54,148 bases of DNA from Flavobacteriales bacterium UBA7878 (GTDB taxonomy: Bacteria > Bacteroidota > Bacteroidia > Flavobacteriales > Schleiferiaceae): assembly GCA_002501205.1 (NCBI GenBank), contig DLRW01000069.1:1-54148 (forward strand), given 5' to 3'. Position 1 is the stretch's first letter. Each line of letters opens with the position of its first letter. Both the position numbers and the translations under genes were made by a program. Shown here piece after piece: positions 17,237 to 25,806 of this stretch. The notes under the pieces were generated by a model. That model was given only the letters and a program-made list of their open reading frames with translations, was not told where the DNA came from and ran no database searches.

Positions 17237-18475
17237 TTGAACTCTAGAACGACGCTATTCCTCGCTTTATTCTTTCTATCCTGCTTTTGGGTTCCCGCCT
17301 ATGCACAACAGGACTTAGGCGGGATACGCACTATTGTGCTAGATGCCGGGCACGGAGGTCGTGACCCCGGAAACCTCGGAACCAAACGTTATAAAACGGT
17401 GGAAAGAGATATTACTCTGGCAGTTACGCTCAAATTGGGAGAGTATATCCGAGAGAATTTACCCGACGTTAAAGTGGTATACACGCGTACCACCAACAAA
17501 TCAGTTACCCTGGAGAAAAGAGCGGAAATTGCCAATGAGGCAAAGGGCGATCTCTTTATCAGTATCCATTGTGACTCCTTTACCAAGAGCTCTGTAAACG
17601 GATGTACCACCATTGTCTTAGGGAAAAACCACGATGATGAAAACCGGATTGCGATTATTGAGAACTCTGCGATTCTTTTAGAAGAAAACTACGAGCAACG
17701 TTACGAAGGTTTTGATCCCAAAAATCCCATGTCCTATATCGGCTTGAACCTGATGCAACAAACCTATCTAAATGAGAGTGTAGAGTTTGCCAGTGCGGTT
17801 CAGTATCAGTTTCGGGAGCGAGTACAGCGCAAGGATCGCGGAGTTAAACAACAGCCTTTATATGTTACCAGTCGTACCGCCATGCCAGCCGTATTGATTG
17901 AATTAGGCTTTTTAACCAACCCCGCCGAGGAAGATTTCTTAAACTCAGAACGTGGACAATCCTATATGGCTTCTGCCATCTTCCGTGCCATCCGCGATTT
18001 CAAAGAAAAACAGGATTTACTAATCGCCGATGCCATTGCGAACCAAGGTGCCAGTGAAGGCGCATCCGACGAAAAGCCAAAGGAAGAAAAAACCAGTACT
18101 GATACTGATACTAATAAACCCAAGGAGGATATAAAGCCCAAGACCCAAGAACCTTTAAAGGTGGAACCTCATACTCAACCTATTAAAAAAGAAGAAGGAA
18201 AACCCAATACTCAAGGGGTTAAATTTGCGGTGCAAATACTCACTCTAAGTAGTGCTAAAAAAGCGGGAGACCCTGTTTTTAAAGGGCAAAAAGGCATTGG
18301 TCAAATTGAAGAGAGTGGACTCTTTAAATATTATATCGGTCTAACGGATAATTTTAATGAGGCTCAAGCTACAGCCAAACGCATGCAAGCCTTGGGTTTT
18401 AAAGGGGCCTTTGTAATAGGCTTAGACAATGGGAAGAAAATTAGTGCCACAGAAGCCCGTAAAAAGCTGCGCTAA
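17237..18475 (+). CDS. N-acetylmuramoyl-L-alanine amidase (Amidase_3) with SPOR-like tail
   Basis: A 412-residue periplasmic peptidoglycan amidase starting with TTG and a signal peptide (1-24). Zinc ligands are H39 (DAGHGG), E56 (ERDIT) and H111 (SIHCD), and the catalytic glutamate is E222 (AVLIELGFL). Residues ~265-325 form a Lys/Glu/Pro/Thr-rich linker. The C-terminal ~80 residues (KFAVQILTLSSAKKAG...GAFVIGLDNGKKI) look like a SPOR domain, which binds denuded glycan strands at division septa. The first gene of a plus-strand operon running to 23214, divergent from lptD. A role in cell separation is inferred from the family. Confidence 0.9.
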   Translation: MNSRTTLFLALFFLSCFWVPAYAQQDLGGIRTIVLDAGHGGRDPGNLGTKRYKTVERDITLAVTLKLGEYIRENLPDVKVVYTRTTNKSVTLEKRAEIANEAKGDLFISIHCDSFTKSSVNGCTTIVLGKNHDDENRIAIIENSAILLEENYEQRYEGFDPKNPMSYIGLNLMQQTYLNESVEFASAVQYQFRERVQRKDRGVKQQPLYVTSRTAMPAVLIELGFLTNPAEEDFLNSERGQSYMASAIFRAIRDFKEKQDLLIADAIANQGASEGASDEKPKEEKTSTDTDTNKPKEDIKPKTQEPLKVEPHTQPIKKEEGKPNTQGVKFAVQILTLSSAKKAGDPVFKGQKGIGQIEESGLFKYYIGLTDNFNEAQATAKRMQALGFKGAFVIGLDNGKKISATEARKKLR

Positions 18476-18510
18476 ATTTTTAATCTTTGTGGGCTTAAAA
18501 AGCTTTCTTC

Positions 18511-19524
18511 TTGAAGTTATCTCGCGAACTTAAAGTAGGGCTAATCACCTTAGCCGCTATCGCCTCCTTATACTGGGGTATCGAATTCTTAAAAGGTCAG
18601 GACCTTTTTAGTTCAAGAACCATCATTTACGCTGAATATAAGACCGTTGACGGTCTTTCCCCTGCGCGTCCCGTTACCATAAACGGTTTAAAAGTAGGTC
18701 AGGTAGATAAGATTTATTTCCACCCCAATGGTTCCGGAGCCTTAATGGTAGCCATGAATATTACCACCGACTTCCCGATTCCTGATAATAGTGTGGCCCT
18801 TATCTCCTCCGATCTTTTAGGTAATCGTTCGATCGAGTTGATTTTAGGTAAAAGTTCTAATGCTTTGGTTGCCGGCGATACTTTGGAATCTAAAGTTCAA
18901 TTAAGCTTAGCCGATGAAGTAAATGAGCAGGTACGCCCGATTAAGGAGAAGGCCGAAAAACTTATAGGCTCTATAGATACTGTTATGGTATTGGCTTCTG
19001 CCTTTTTAAATGAAGAAACTCGCGATAATTTCCGCAGCACCTTTGGTAAATTACAAGAGGTAGTAGAAGGCTTAAATCGTGCGGTAAAACGCAGTGAAGA
19101 AGATATAGTTAGCTCCGTAGATGATCTGAGTAAAATCACTTCTACTGTAGAAGAAAACCGCGCCAATTTGGATGCGATTTTCACCAACTTAGCTTCCTTG
19201 AGTGATAGTTTGGCGCAGGTGAACTTCAAGCGCACCGTAGAAAATTTGGATAGCACCCTAATGCGGGCCAATGCCGTAATGACCAAGATTGATGCCGGTA
19301 GCGGTAGCGCAGGTGCCCTGGTAAATGATCCGGAGCTCTACGCCAATTTGGTTAAGGTTACCGAACAGCTTAATTTGGTATTACTCGATCTGAAATACAA
19401 TCCCAAACGCTATGTTCATTTTTCGCTTTTCGGCAGAAGTGATGAATACAGTGAGGAGGAAATCCTGGCCAAAGAAGAAGAGGCCAAAGCCAAGCGTGAG
19501 CAAAGCGAGGATTCATCTAAATAG
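18511..19524 (+). CDS. MlaD/MCE-domain lipid-transport protein
   Basis: A 337-residue protein starting with TTG. It has one N-terminal TM anchor (~9-27, VGLITLAAIASLYWGIEFL) and a single MCE domain (~38-115, with TVDGLSPARPVTINGLKVGQV and LLGNRSIEL). A long periplasmic helical, coiled-coil stretch follows (~130-310), and the tail is charged. MlaD-type proteins form hexameric rings that move phospholipids across the periplasm with an ABC transporter. The MlaE/MlaF partners are not in this window. It lies 35 bases after the amidase gene and 21 before the Fe-S gene, so it is in the same operon. Confidence 0.88.
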   Translation: MKLSRELKVGLITLAAIASLYWGIEFLKGQDLFSSRTIIYAEYKTVDGLSPARPVTINGLKVGQVDKIYFHPNGSGALMVAMNITTDFPIPDNSVALISSDLLGNRSIELILGKSSNALVAGDTLESKVQLSLADEVNEQVRPIKEKAEKLIGSIDTVMVLASAFLNEETRDNFRSTFGKLQEVVEGLNRAVKRSEEDIVSSVDDLSKITSTVEENRANLDAIFTNLASLSDSLAQVNFKRTVENLDSTLMRANAVMTKIDAGSGSAGALVNDPELYANLVKVTEQLNLVLLDLKYNPKRYVHFSLFGRSDEYSEEEILAKEEEAKAKREQSEDSSK

Positions 19525-19545
19525 GGACTGTAAAATTTAAGGTAT

Positions 19546-20862
19546 ATGGAACTACATTTCGGCATCCAAAACATCCTCTTTCTGGTAGCATTGGGCCTGG
19601 CAGCCTATTTTTTTGCTAAAAATTTCGGGAAGGTTTGGCGTAATATCAATTTAGGCAAACCTGTTGTGCGTAATGATCGCCCCAATGAGCGTTGGGCGCT
19701 GATGACGCGAGTAGCACTGGGGCAAAGCAAAATGGTAAAGCGCAAGGTGATTGCCGGCTTCTTTCACGTAATTGTATATGCCGGTTTCTTGTTAATCAAT
19801 ATCGAAGTAGCCGAAATTTTACTGGATGGCATTTTAGGCAGTCATCGCATGTTTCGTCCCTTTTTAGGACCGGTATATGATGCCGCTATTCACTTCTTTG
19901 AGATCCTGGCGGTTATGGTGATCATCGCCTGCTTGGTTTTCCTGTGGAGAAGAAATGTTCAGAAGGTAGATCGCTTTAAAGAATTAAAAGGCTGGGCTAA
20001 AAGAGACGGTAATAATATCCTTTACATCGAATTGGTATTAATGACTGCCCTCTTGCTTTTAGGTGCGGCAGAAGCCAATATTGAGGGCAATGGTGTGGAC
20101 GGATGGATAGTAAGCTCCCAATTGGCGCCCATTTTCAGTGGAATGGATCAAGGAACTTTGCATGCCATTGAGCGCTTTGCCTGGTGGTTCCATATCCTGG
20201 GCATTTTGGCCTTTTTAAATTACCTCCCCTACTCCAAGCACTTCCATATCATTATGGCATTTCCGAATGTTTGGCACAGCAAATTAGAGCCTGCCGGACA
20301 GTTCACGAATATGGAAAGCGTGAAGAAGGAAGTAGAATTAATGATGGATCCCAATGCAGATCCCTTTGCCGCTCCGGCGGAAGGTGATGCTACTGAGGAA
20401 CCTTCACGCTTTGGCGCCAAAGATGTTTTAGACCTACACCGAGTACAATTGATGAACGCCTATTCTTGCACAGAGTGTGGCCGTTGTACTTCATCTTGTC
20501 CCGCAAATCAAACGGGGAAAAAATTATCGCCTCGCAAAATTATGATGGATACTCGTGATCGCTTAGAAGAAGTGAGTGCCATTGTAGACGCCAAAGGAAA
20601 ATTTGAGGAGGATGGTAAAAGCCTGCTCGACGATTATATCAGCCGCGAAGAAATTTGGGCCTGCACCACTTGTAATGCTTGTGCTGAGGCCTGTCCGGTG
20701 AACATCGACCCCATGTCAATCATTGTTGAAATGCGTCGCTATTTGGTGATGGAAGAATCTGCTGCCAATCCTGCGCTCAACACCATGATGACCAATATTG
20801 AGAACAATGCGGCGCCCTGGGCCTATGCACAGGCAGATCGTGCCAATTGGATCAACGAATAA
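19546..20862 (+). CDS. Membrane-bound (4Fe-4S)2 protein, HdrC/GlpC-like with cytochrome b-like N-domain
   Basis: 438 residues. The N-terminal ~250 residues carry about five TM helices with His in helices (FFHVIVYAG, AIHFFEIL, WWFHILGIL, SKHFHII), like the NarI/HdrE cytochrome b fold. The soluble C-terminal half binds two 4Fe-4S clusters: C308-x2-C311-x2-C314-x3-C318 and C373-x2-C376-x2-C379-x3-C383. Such proteins pass electrons between quinones and a CCG-domain partner. The CCG protein is two genes downstream (21919-22710). The physiological acceptor is unknown. Confidence 0.87.
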   Translation: MELHFGIQNILFLVALGLAAYFFAKNFGKVWRNINLGKPVVRNDRPNERWALMTRVALGQSKMVKRKVIAGFFHVIVYAGFLLINIEVAEILLDGILGSHRMFRPFLGPVYDAAIHFFEILAVMVIIACLVFLWRRNVQKVDRFKELKGWAKRDGNNILYIELVLMTALLLLGAAEANIEGNGVDGWIVSSQLAPIFSGMDQGTLHAIERFAWWFHILGILAFLNYLPYSKHFHIIMAFPNVWHSKLEPAGQFTNMESVKKEVELMMDPNADPFAAPAEGDATEEPSRFGAKDVLDLHRVQLMNAYSCTECGRCTSSCPANQTGKKLSPRKIMMDTRDRLEEVSAIVDAKGKFEEDGKSLLDDYISREEIWACTTCNACAEACPVNIDPMSIIVEMRRYLVMEESAANPALNTMMTNIENNAAPWAYAQADRANWINE

Positions 20863-20871
20863 ATCAGAGAT

Positions 20872-21306
20872 ATGTCCAAGACCAAAGAGAATGTAGAATT
20901 AGAGGAACTGGAGGTCGATGGGAAAAAGTTAAGTCCCCAATTACCCAAGGGGATTAAAAACTACCTCATTGATATCGATGGCACTGTATGCGATGATATC
21001 CCTAATGAGGAGCCAGAGCGAATGGCTACTGCCAATCATTATCCCGATGCTTTAGAAACCTTAAACCGCTGGTACGACCAGGGACATATCATTTATTTCT
21101 TTACCTCTAGAACCGAGGAACACCGAGAAGTAACGGAAAAATGGCTCAATGAAAAGGGCTTTAAATACCATGGCATGTTGATGGGTAAACCTCGCGGAGG
21201 AAATTACCATTGGATTGACAATCACCTGGTAAAAGCCACTCGCTATAAGGGTAAATTCACCGATTTAGTAGAACGCGAAGTAAAGATTCAGGTTTTTGAA
21301 AAATAG
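20872..21306 (+). CDS. Small HAD-like phosphatase-fold protein (LNS2-like)
   Basis: 144 residues. The core from residue ~24 holds HAD motif I (YLIDIDGTVCDD), a Thr/Ser motif II (YFFTSRTEEHREV), and a late KPRGGNYHWIDNHLV segment that supplies the conserved Lys and acidic residues. Bacteroidota homologues are often labelled phosphoheptose isomerase, which does not fit the HAD motifs. Lipin/LNS2-like HAD is the better description, and the substrate is unknown. It lies 9 bases after the Fe-S gene, and the following lipoprotein start overlaps its end by 11 bases. Confidence 0.75.
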   Translation: MSKTKENVELEELEVDGKKLSPQLPKGIKNYLIDIDGTVCDDIPNEEPERMATANHYPDALETLNRWYDQGHIIYFFTSRTEEHREVTEKWLNEKGFKYHGMLMGKPRGGNYHWIDNHLVKATRYKGKFTDLVEREVKIQVFEK

Positions 21307-21919
21307 GCTGGGCATATTCGTTTGGATACTGGGTATCTTGATTTCGGCCACTGCCTGTGAAACCGAATCGAGTCAAAGCCTAGTGCTCAATAATGCCTTT
21401 CTTTCTCTAAAACCCGCCAAGAAGTACAGTAAGCGCTTTGCTAATGATGAGGGCGATACTACCTCCCTGAATCTGATCAAAAATCTACAGGAATTCGAAA
21501 ACTTTGAAGGCTCCACCCAATTAGGGTCCTTTGGAACTACCGATCGGATTGAGGCCGAAAAGCGAACTTATCAGCTCTATAATAGCGATCCCGAAATTTA
21601 TTTCACCTATCGCTTTTACCTCCAATCTACGGCCAGTGATGACCGAGGTTATTCTGATATTTTAAGCCTGGAACTACAAGATTCCAGCAGTGTTTTAGCA
21701 GATCAAATTCAGTTCAGCTATCGCAATGATAGCCTCTATCTGAATTCAGCTAATGTCTTTTATGCGGACTCTTTAAGCTTAATTTCCAAAACCTTTACCG
21801 AGGTTTTTGGTCCTAATGTGCAAGATCCCTCCGAAAACAGGATGTACTACTTTAATCTAAGCAAAGGCTTAGTGGGTTTTAGAACCCAAAGTGGTAAACT
21901 TTATGAATTGATTGACTAA
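21296..21919 (+). CDS. Hypothetical lipoprotein within the Fe-S operon
   Basis: 207 residues starting with TTG at 21296, inside the end of the HAD gene. The N-terminus (MKNRLGIFVWILGILISATAC) is a lipoprotein signal peptide with Cys at position 21, so the protein is expected to be lipid-anchored in the envelope. The body is Ser/Asp-rich with mixed beta pattern and no family that I recognise. Its stop TAA shares one base with the ATG of the CCG gene (TAATG), so coupling is tight. A periplasmic role accompanying the electron-transfer genes is a guess from position. Confidence 0.75.
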   Translation: MKNRLGIFVWILGILISATACETESSQSLVLNNAFLSLKPAKKYSKRFANDEGDTTSLNLIKNLQEFENFEGSTQLGSFGTTDRIEAEKRTYQLYNSDPEIYFTYRFYLQSTASDDRGYSDILSLELQDSSSVLADQIQFSYRNDSLYLNSANVFYADSLSLISKTFTEVFGPNVQDPSENRMYYFNLSKGLVGFRTQSGKLYELID

Positions 21920-22710
21920 TGGAAGAACAATTAGTAGTCCCCACCATGGCCGAACTGGCCGCCAGCGATAAACTCCCCGAAGTATTATTTTGGGTGGGAT
22001 GCGCCGGTAGTTTCGACGACCGTGCTAAGAAAATCACCAAGGCTTTTGTTAAGATTTTACATAAATCCGGCGTTGAATTCGGTGTATTAGGTACCGAAGA
22101 GTCCTGCACCGGAGATCCCGCTAAAAGAGCGGGGAATGAGTTTGTATTTATGATGCAAGCCATGCAGAATATTGAGGTCTTAAATGCTTATGAGGTTAAG
22201 AAGATTGTAACTACTTGCCCGCATTGCTTCAATACCCTGGCCAATGAATATCCTGAATTAGGTGGGAAATACGAAGTATTACATCACAGCCAATTTATCA
22301 ATCAGCTTTTAAAAGATGGTCGCCTCACTATAGAAGGAGGCCAATACAAAGGCAAGAAAATCACCTTCCACGATCCTTGTTATTTAGGTCGGGCTAATGG
22401 AGTTTACGAAGCTCCGCGTGAGCTTATCCAAAAATTGGATGCCGAGCTGGTAGAAATGCGTCGTTGTAAAAGCAATGCTTTATGCTGTGGTGCCGGTGGT
22501 GCCCAAATGTTTAAGGAGCCCGAAGCGGGTAATAAAGACATCAATATTGAGCGTACCGAGGAAGCCCTGGAAACCAAGCCCGATATCATCGCGGCCGGTT
22601 GCCCCTTCTGTAATACCATGATGACCGACGGAGTGAAAAACAGTGCCCGTGAAGGCGATTTACCCGTACTTGACCTTGCCGAATTAATCGCTAGCGCCGA
22701 AGACCTCTAA
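21919..22710 (+). CDS. CCG-domain (HdrB-like) Fe-S/disulfide-reductase subunit
   Basis: A 263-residue soluble protein with two cysteine-rich (CCG) modules. Module 1 includes WVGCAGSFDDR, EESCTGD and TTCPHCFNTL. Module 2 includes DPCYLGR, NALCCGAGGAQMF and GCPFCNTMMTDG. CCG modules in heterodisulfide reductase HdrB bind unusual Fe-S clusters at the catalytic site, and related lactate/glycolate oxidase subunits use them as electron relays. This is the predicted partner of the membrane Fe-S protein at 19546-20862. The same operon also holds the lipoprotein and HAD gene between them. Confidence 0.88.
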   Translation: MEEQLVVPTMAELAASDKLPEVLFWVGCAGSFDDRAKKITKAFVKILHKSGVEFGVLGTEESCTGDPAKRAGNEFVFMMQAMQNIEVLNAYEVKKIVTTCPHCFNTLANEYPELGGKYEVLHHSQFINQLLKDGRLTIEGGQYKGKKITFHDPCYLGRANGVYEAPRELIQKLDAELVEMRRCKSNALCCGAGGAQMFKEPEAGNKDINIERTEEALETKPDIIAAGCPFCNTMMTDGVKNSAREGDLPVLDLAELIASAEDL

Positions 22711-22719
22711 ACGAAGACT

Positions 22720-23214
22720 ATGTATTCAGCATTTGACGAAATGAATGAGGATGCCCGTATTTGGATTTACCAAAGCACGGAATTCCTGGAGTTTGAAAAG
22801 GTGGAGCGCATTACCGCCCGCCTCATGAATTTTCTCGATGATTGGAAGGCCCACGGTCATCCGCTAAATGCCAGTTTTACCATCATTTACGATCGTTTTA
22901 TCGTGGTGAGTCTGGATGAAGCTTCGTATCAAGCGACCGGTTGTAGTATTGACAAGCTGGTGCAGCATATGCAAAACCTGGAGCGCGAATTGAATATCTC
23001 TCTATTGGATCGCACTCAGATTGCCTTCCGCGATCACAACTCCATGATTGAAACCATGCATATGATGGATTTCCGTGCCGCTTTGGAAAACGGAGATTTA
23101 GATCAAAATACGGTGGTTTTCAATAATCTGATAGCCACCAAAGGTGAGATGGAAAAGAAATGGGAAACCATTATCAGCAATAGCTGGCATAAAGACTGGC
23201 TTCCTATCGCTTAG
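22720..23214 (+). CDS. Conserved Bacteroidota protein (often mislabelled ABC transporter ATPase)
   Basis: 164 residues ending in the conserved-looking SNSWHKDWLPIA. I recognise this as a Bacteroidota family that databases commonly call ABC transporter ATPase, but it has no Walker A, Walker B or LSGGQ motif, so that name is not supported. The sequence is a compact alpha/beta protein with DDWKAHGHPLNASF and FIVVSLDEASYQATGCSID as hallmark segments. No signal peptide. It is the last gene of the operon, 9 bases after the CCG gene. The stop overlaps the convergent inositol-phosphatase gene by 4 bases. Confidence 0.75.
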   Translation: MYSAFDEMNEDARIWIYQSTEFLEFEKVERITARLMNFLDDWKAHGHPLNASFTIIYDRFIVVSLDEASYQATGCSIDKLVQHMQNLERELNISLLDRTQIAFRDHNSMIETMHMMDFRAALENGDLDQNTVVFNNLIATKGEMEKKWETIISNSWHKDWLPIA

Positions 23215-24011
23215 GGAAGCATATACTCGGCTACCAGGCCCTGAAATTCATTAAAGATCGCATCCGCGGAAGCTACAATTTCACCGCTGAAAACCGCATC
23301 CGGACCAGCGCTGAAGTTCGTAACCTTCCCTCCTGCCTCTTGCACTAAGAGAATTCCGGCTGCCACATCCCAGGGACTAAGTCCGTATTCGAAATAGCCA
23401 TTAAAACGACCGGCCGCTACATAAGCCAGATCGGTAGCCGCTGAGCCTAATCGGCGCACCCCACGGGTATGTGTATAACAATGCGCTAAGAGCTTATTGA
23501 AAGGCTCCAGGCGATCAAAATCATAATAAGGGAAGCCGGTAGCCAGGAGTGTTTTGCTGAATTCACTTTCGTCGGAAACCTTAATTGGTCGATCATTACA
23601 CCAGGCTCCCATTCCTGCGGCGGCCGTGAACATCTCATCCTGACCTACTTCATAAACTATCCCTAATTGCGGACGATCGCCTTGATACAAGGCTACGCTA
23701 ACCGCGAAGATGGGAAGATCGAATAAGAAATTGGTGGTACCATCCAAGGGGTCGATAATCCAATTCCACTCCTTGCGCTCCTGAGCCACCGTTTCTTCCT
23801 CAGTAATAAAACCCGCTTCAGGGTATATTTTGGAAAGGCCTTCTACCAGGCGACGTTCCGCTTCCTGATCTACATAGGAAACCAAGCTGTTTAAGGACTT
23901 AACTTCTACCTGATTGCCGCTTACCTGGCGACGTTGGGAGGCGATAAATTGACCGGTTTCCTGGCAGAGATCAGCGGCCTCTTGCAGGAGCAGCTTCCAG
24001 TTAGGATTCAT
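23211..24011 (-). CDS. Inositol monophosphatase family protein
   Basis: 266 residues from ATG 24011. A longer frame to 24062 would lie inside the upstream gene, so the internal start MNPNWKLLL, which overlaps by 11 bases, is preferred. Metal and catalytic motifs are FITEEET (~68-74) with a Glu ligand, WIIDPLDGTTNF (84-95) with two Asp ligands, and the C-terminal SPWDVAAGILLVQEAGG. The family dephosphorylates inositol phosphate, and related members act on PAP, fructose bisphosphate or histidinol phosphate. The exact substrate cannot be assigned. It is the third gene of the MtaB operon. Confidence 0.88.
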   Translation of the reverse strand: MNPNWKLLLQEAADLCQETGQFIASQRRQVSGNQVEVKSLNSLVSYVDQEAERRLVEGLSKIYPEAGFITEEETVAQERKEWNWIIDPLDGTTNFLFDLPIFAVSVALYQGDRPQLGIVYEVGQDEMFTAAAGMGAWCNDRPIKVSDESEFSKTLLATGFPYYDFDRLEPFNKLLAHCYTHTRGVRRLGSAATDLAYVAAGRFNGYFEYGLSPWDVAAGILLVQEAGGKVTNFSAGPDAVFSGEIVASADAIFNEFQGLVAEYMLP

Positions 24012-24309
24012 AGTGGGGAGAATCTTTGATAATATCCATTCTGTGTAAAACCCGCACATCATTACAGCATTCTTCGATCTTTTGCTGAAATGTCCAGGTA
24101 GGACCTTGGGGGTCGATGATGTGATTTTCGAATTCCTTGCGATCCGACCAATGTGAATAGCTTAGATAGGAAATCGGCGTTTCGCGATGTAAAACTGCAT
24201 ATTCCAATACCTTAAGATCCATTAAATGCTGACGATGCTCTTTCCAATAGCGGAAAAAATCGGCTTTAAAAATCGGATTAAGGCGGTATTGGATCAGGCT
24301 TGCGAACAT
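24001..24309 (-). CDS. Small DUF4286-like / ABM-fold hypothetical protein
   Basis: 102 residues, cytoplasmic. The start ATG shares a base with the mtaB stop, and the end overlaps the inositol-phosphatase start by 11 bases, so all three are translated as one unit. The pattern (RLNPIFKADFFRYWKEHRQHLM, then VLHRETPISYLSYSHWSDRKEFE) suits a small ferredoxin-like ABM/DUF4286 alpha-beta sandwich. That assignment is weak, and no active-site residue is evident. Confidence 0.65.
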   Translation of the reverse strand: MFASLIQYRLNPIFKADFFRYWKEHRQHLMDLKVLEYAVLHRETPISYLSYSHWSDRKEFENHIIDPQGPTWTFQQKIEECCNDVRVLHRMDIIKDSPHYES

Positions 24310-25649
24310 TAGACTAAGATAGGTACATTATCGAGGTAGTCAAAACGAACCAGGCCATCTTCATCAATATCTTTTAAGCTGATTTTGGCTTTCTGATTAA
24401 TGAGTTCGGGATTCCAGGTGGTTTTTACTTTCACATAGTTCTCGGTAAATCCAGTGATGTATCCCTCTTTAAAATTATCCTCAAAAAGTACTTCTCGCTG
24501 CGTGCCCAATTGCGATTCATAAAAGGAACGACGCTTTTTAGCGCTCAAAACACGTAGCATTTTGGAGCGCTTTTTTCGCTCACCATATGGTACTTGCGCT
24601 TCCATTTCGTCGGCCTCCGTATTGGGACGCTGACTATAGGTAAAGACATGCAAGTAACTAATATCAAAATCTTTGAGGAAGTTATAGGTTTCCATAAAGT
24701 CTTCCTCTGTTTCGCCAGGGAAGCCACATATTACATCAACGCCGATGGCACAATGGGGAATAACTTCACGAATTTTGGCTACCCGCTCTGCATAGAGTTC
24801 GCGGAGGTAGCGACGCTTCATTTTCTTGAGAATCTTATTGCTTCCACTTTGTAGTGGAATATGGAAATGCGGCACAAATCGCTTGGACTGTGCTACAAAT
24901 TCGATGGTCTCATTTTTTAGGAGATTAGGCTCAATGGATGAAATCCGGAAACGGTCGATGCCTTCCACTTCATCCAGGGCTTGCACTAATTCTAAAAAGG
25001 TATGCTCATGGCGTTTATTGCCAAACTCCCCTTTACCATAGTCGCCAATATTAACCCCGGTTAAAACAATTTCCTTAGCGCCTTCCTCCACAATCATGCG
25101 GGCATTGGCCAGCACATTATCCAGGGTATCAGAACGGGAAATACCGCGAGCCAGCGGAATGGTACAATAGGTACATTTATAATCACAGCCATCTTGAACC
25201 TTTAAGAAGGCACGGGTGCGATCGCCAATGGAATAGGCGCCTACATAGAAATCGGCCTCGTTGATTTCGCAGGAGTGCACCTCCCCTTTATCACTTTGGG
25301 TGAGGCCATCAAGGTAATCGGTGATCTTAAATTTTTCGGTAGCTCCTAAAACTAGGTCAACCCCTTCCATGGCCGCAATTTCTTCGGGTTGTAATTGGGC
25401 ATAGCAACCTACAATTACTACCAAACTATCAGGATTGGCCTCCTTGGCCTTGCGAATCCAAAGCTTACATTCCTTATCGGCATTATGGGTTACCGAGCAG
25501 GTGTTAATTACGTAAACCTCAGCTGCTTGCTCAAAATCTACCTGGGCAAAACCTTGATCTTTAAAATCGCGGGCGATGGTTGCCGTTTCTGAAAAATTCA
25601 GTTTACATCCTAAGGTGTGGAAAGCCACCTTTTTCCCATTCATTTCCAT
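24309..25649 (-). CDS. mtaB: tRNA t6A37 methylthiotransferase MtaB
   Basis: A 446-residue radical-SAM enzyme that converts t6A37 to ms2t6A37 in tRNAs reading ANN codons. It has the UPF0004 N-terminal domain with cluster cysteines C15 (LGCKLN), C51 (NTCSVT) and C82 (VGCYAQ). The radical-SAM motif is C155-x3-C159-x2-C162 in GCDYKCTYC. A C-terminal TRAM-like region (~375-440) follows. The order and the LGCKLNFSE signature distinguish MtaB from MiaB/RimO. It is the first gene of a three-gene operon. A perfect -7 box lies only four bases upstream of the ATG. Confidence 0.93.
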   Translation of the reverse strand: MEMNGKKVAFHTLGCKLNFSETATIARDFKDQGFAQVDFEQAAEVYVINTCSVTHNADKECKLWIRKAKEANPDSLVVIVGCYAQLQPEEIAAMEGVDLVLGATEKFKITDYLDGLTQSDKGEVHSCEINEADFYVGAYSIGDRTRAFLKVQDGCDYKCTYCTIPLARGISRSDTLDNVLANARMIVEEGAKEIVLTGVNIGDYGKGEFGNKRHEHTFLELVQALDEVEGIDRFRISSIEPNLLKNETIEFVAQSKRFVPHFHIPLQSGSNKILKKMKRRYLRELYAERVAKIREVIPHCAIGVDVICGFPGETEEDFMETYNFLKDFDISYLHVFTYSQRPNTEADEMEAQVPYGERKKRSKMLRVLSAKKRRSFYESQLGTQREVLFEDNFKEGYITGFTENYVKVKTTWNPELINQKAKISLKDIDEDGLVRFDYLDNVPILV

Positions 25650-25653
25650 GCGG

Positions 25654-25661
25654 CAAAGGTA
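25654..25661 (-). promoter_or_regulatory. -7 box directly upstream of mtaB
   Basis: The minus strand reads TACCTTTG, a perfect TAnnTTTG, ending four bases before the ATG at 25649. If used, transcription would start at or next to the start codon, giving a leaderless or near-leaderless message. No matching -33 element was confirmed. Confidence 0.45.
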
Positions 25662-25806
25662 AGGGAATTGGAGGGATGGATGGGTGGGGAAGATATTATG
25701 GATTTCTATTGAATAGCCACCGAAGAATGCGATATTTGAGCTTACTGATAATCGCTAAGTCTTTGCTACTTAACACACATGAAACTCATTCCTGTACTAG
25801 AGCTAA

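Noticed and set aside
18480..18495. TAATCTTTG just before the mlaD gene
   Set aside because: Three bases separate TA and TTTG instead of two, so it misses the -7 consensus; the gene is also inside an operon.
22720..23214. ABC transporter ATPase label commonly used for this family
   Set aside because: No Walker or signature motif is present, so the name is not supported by sequence.
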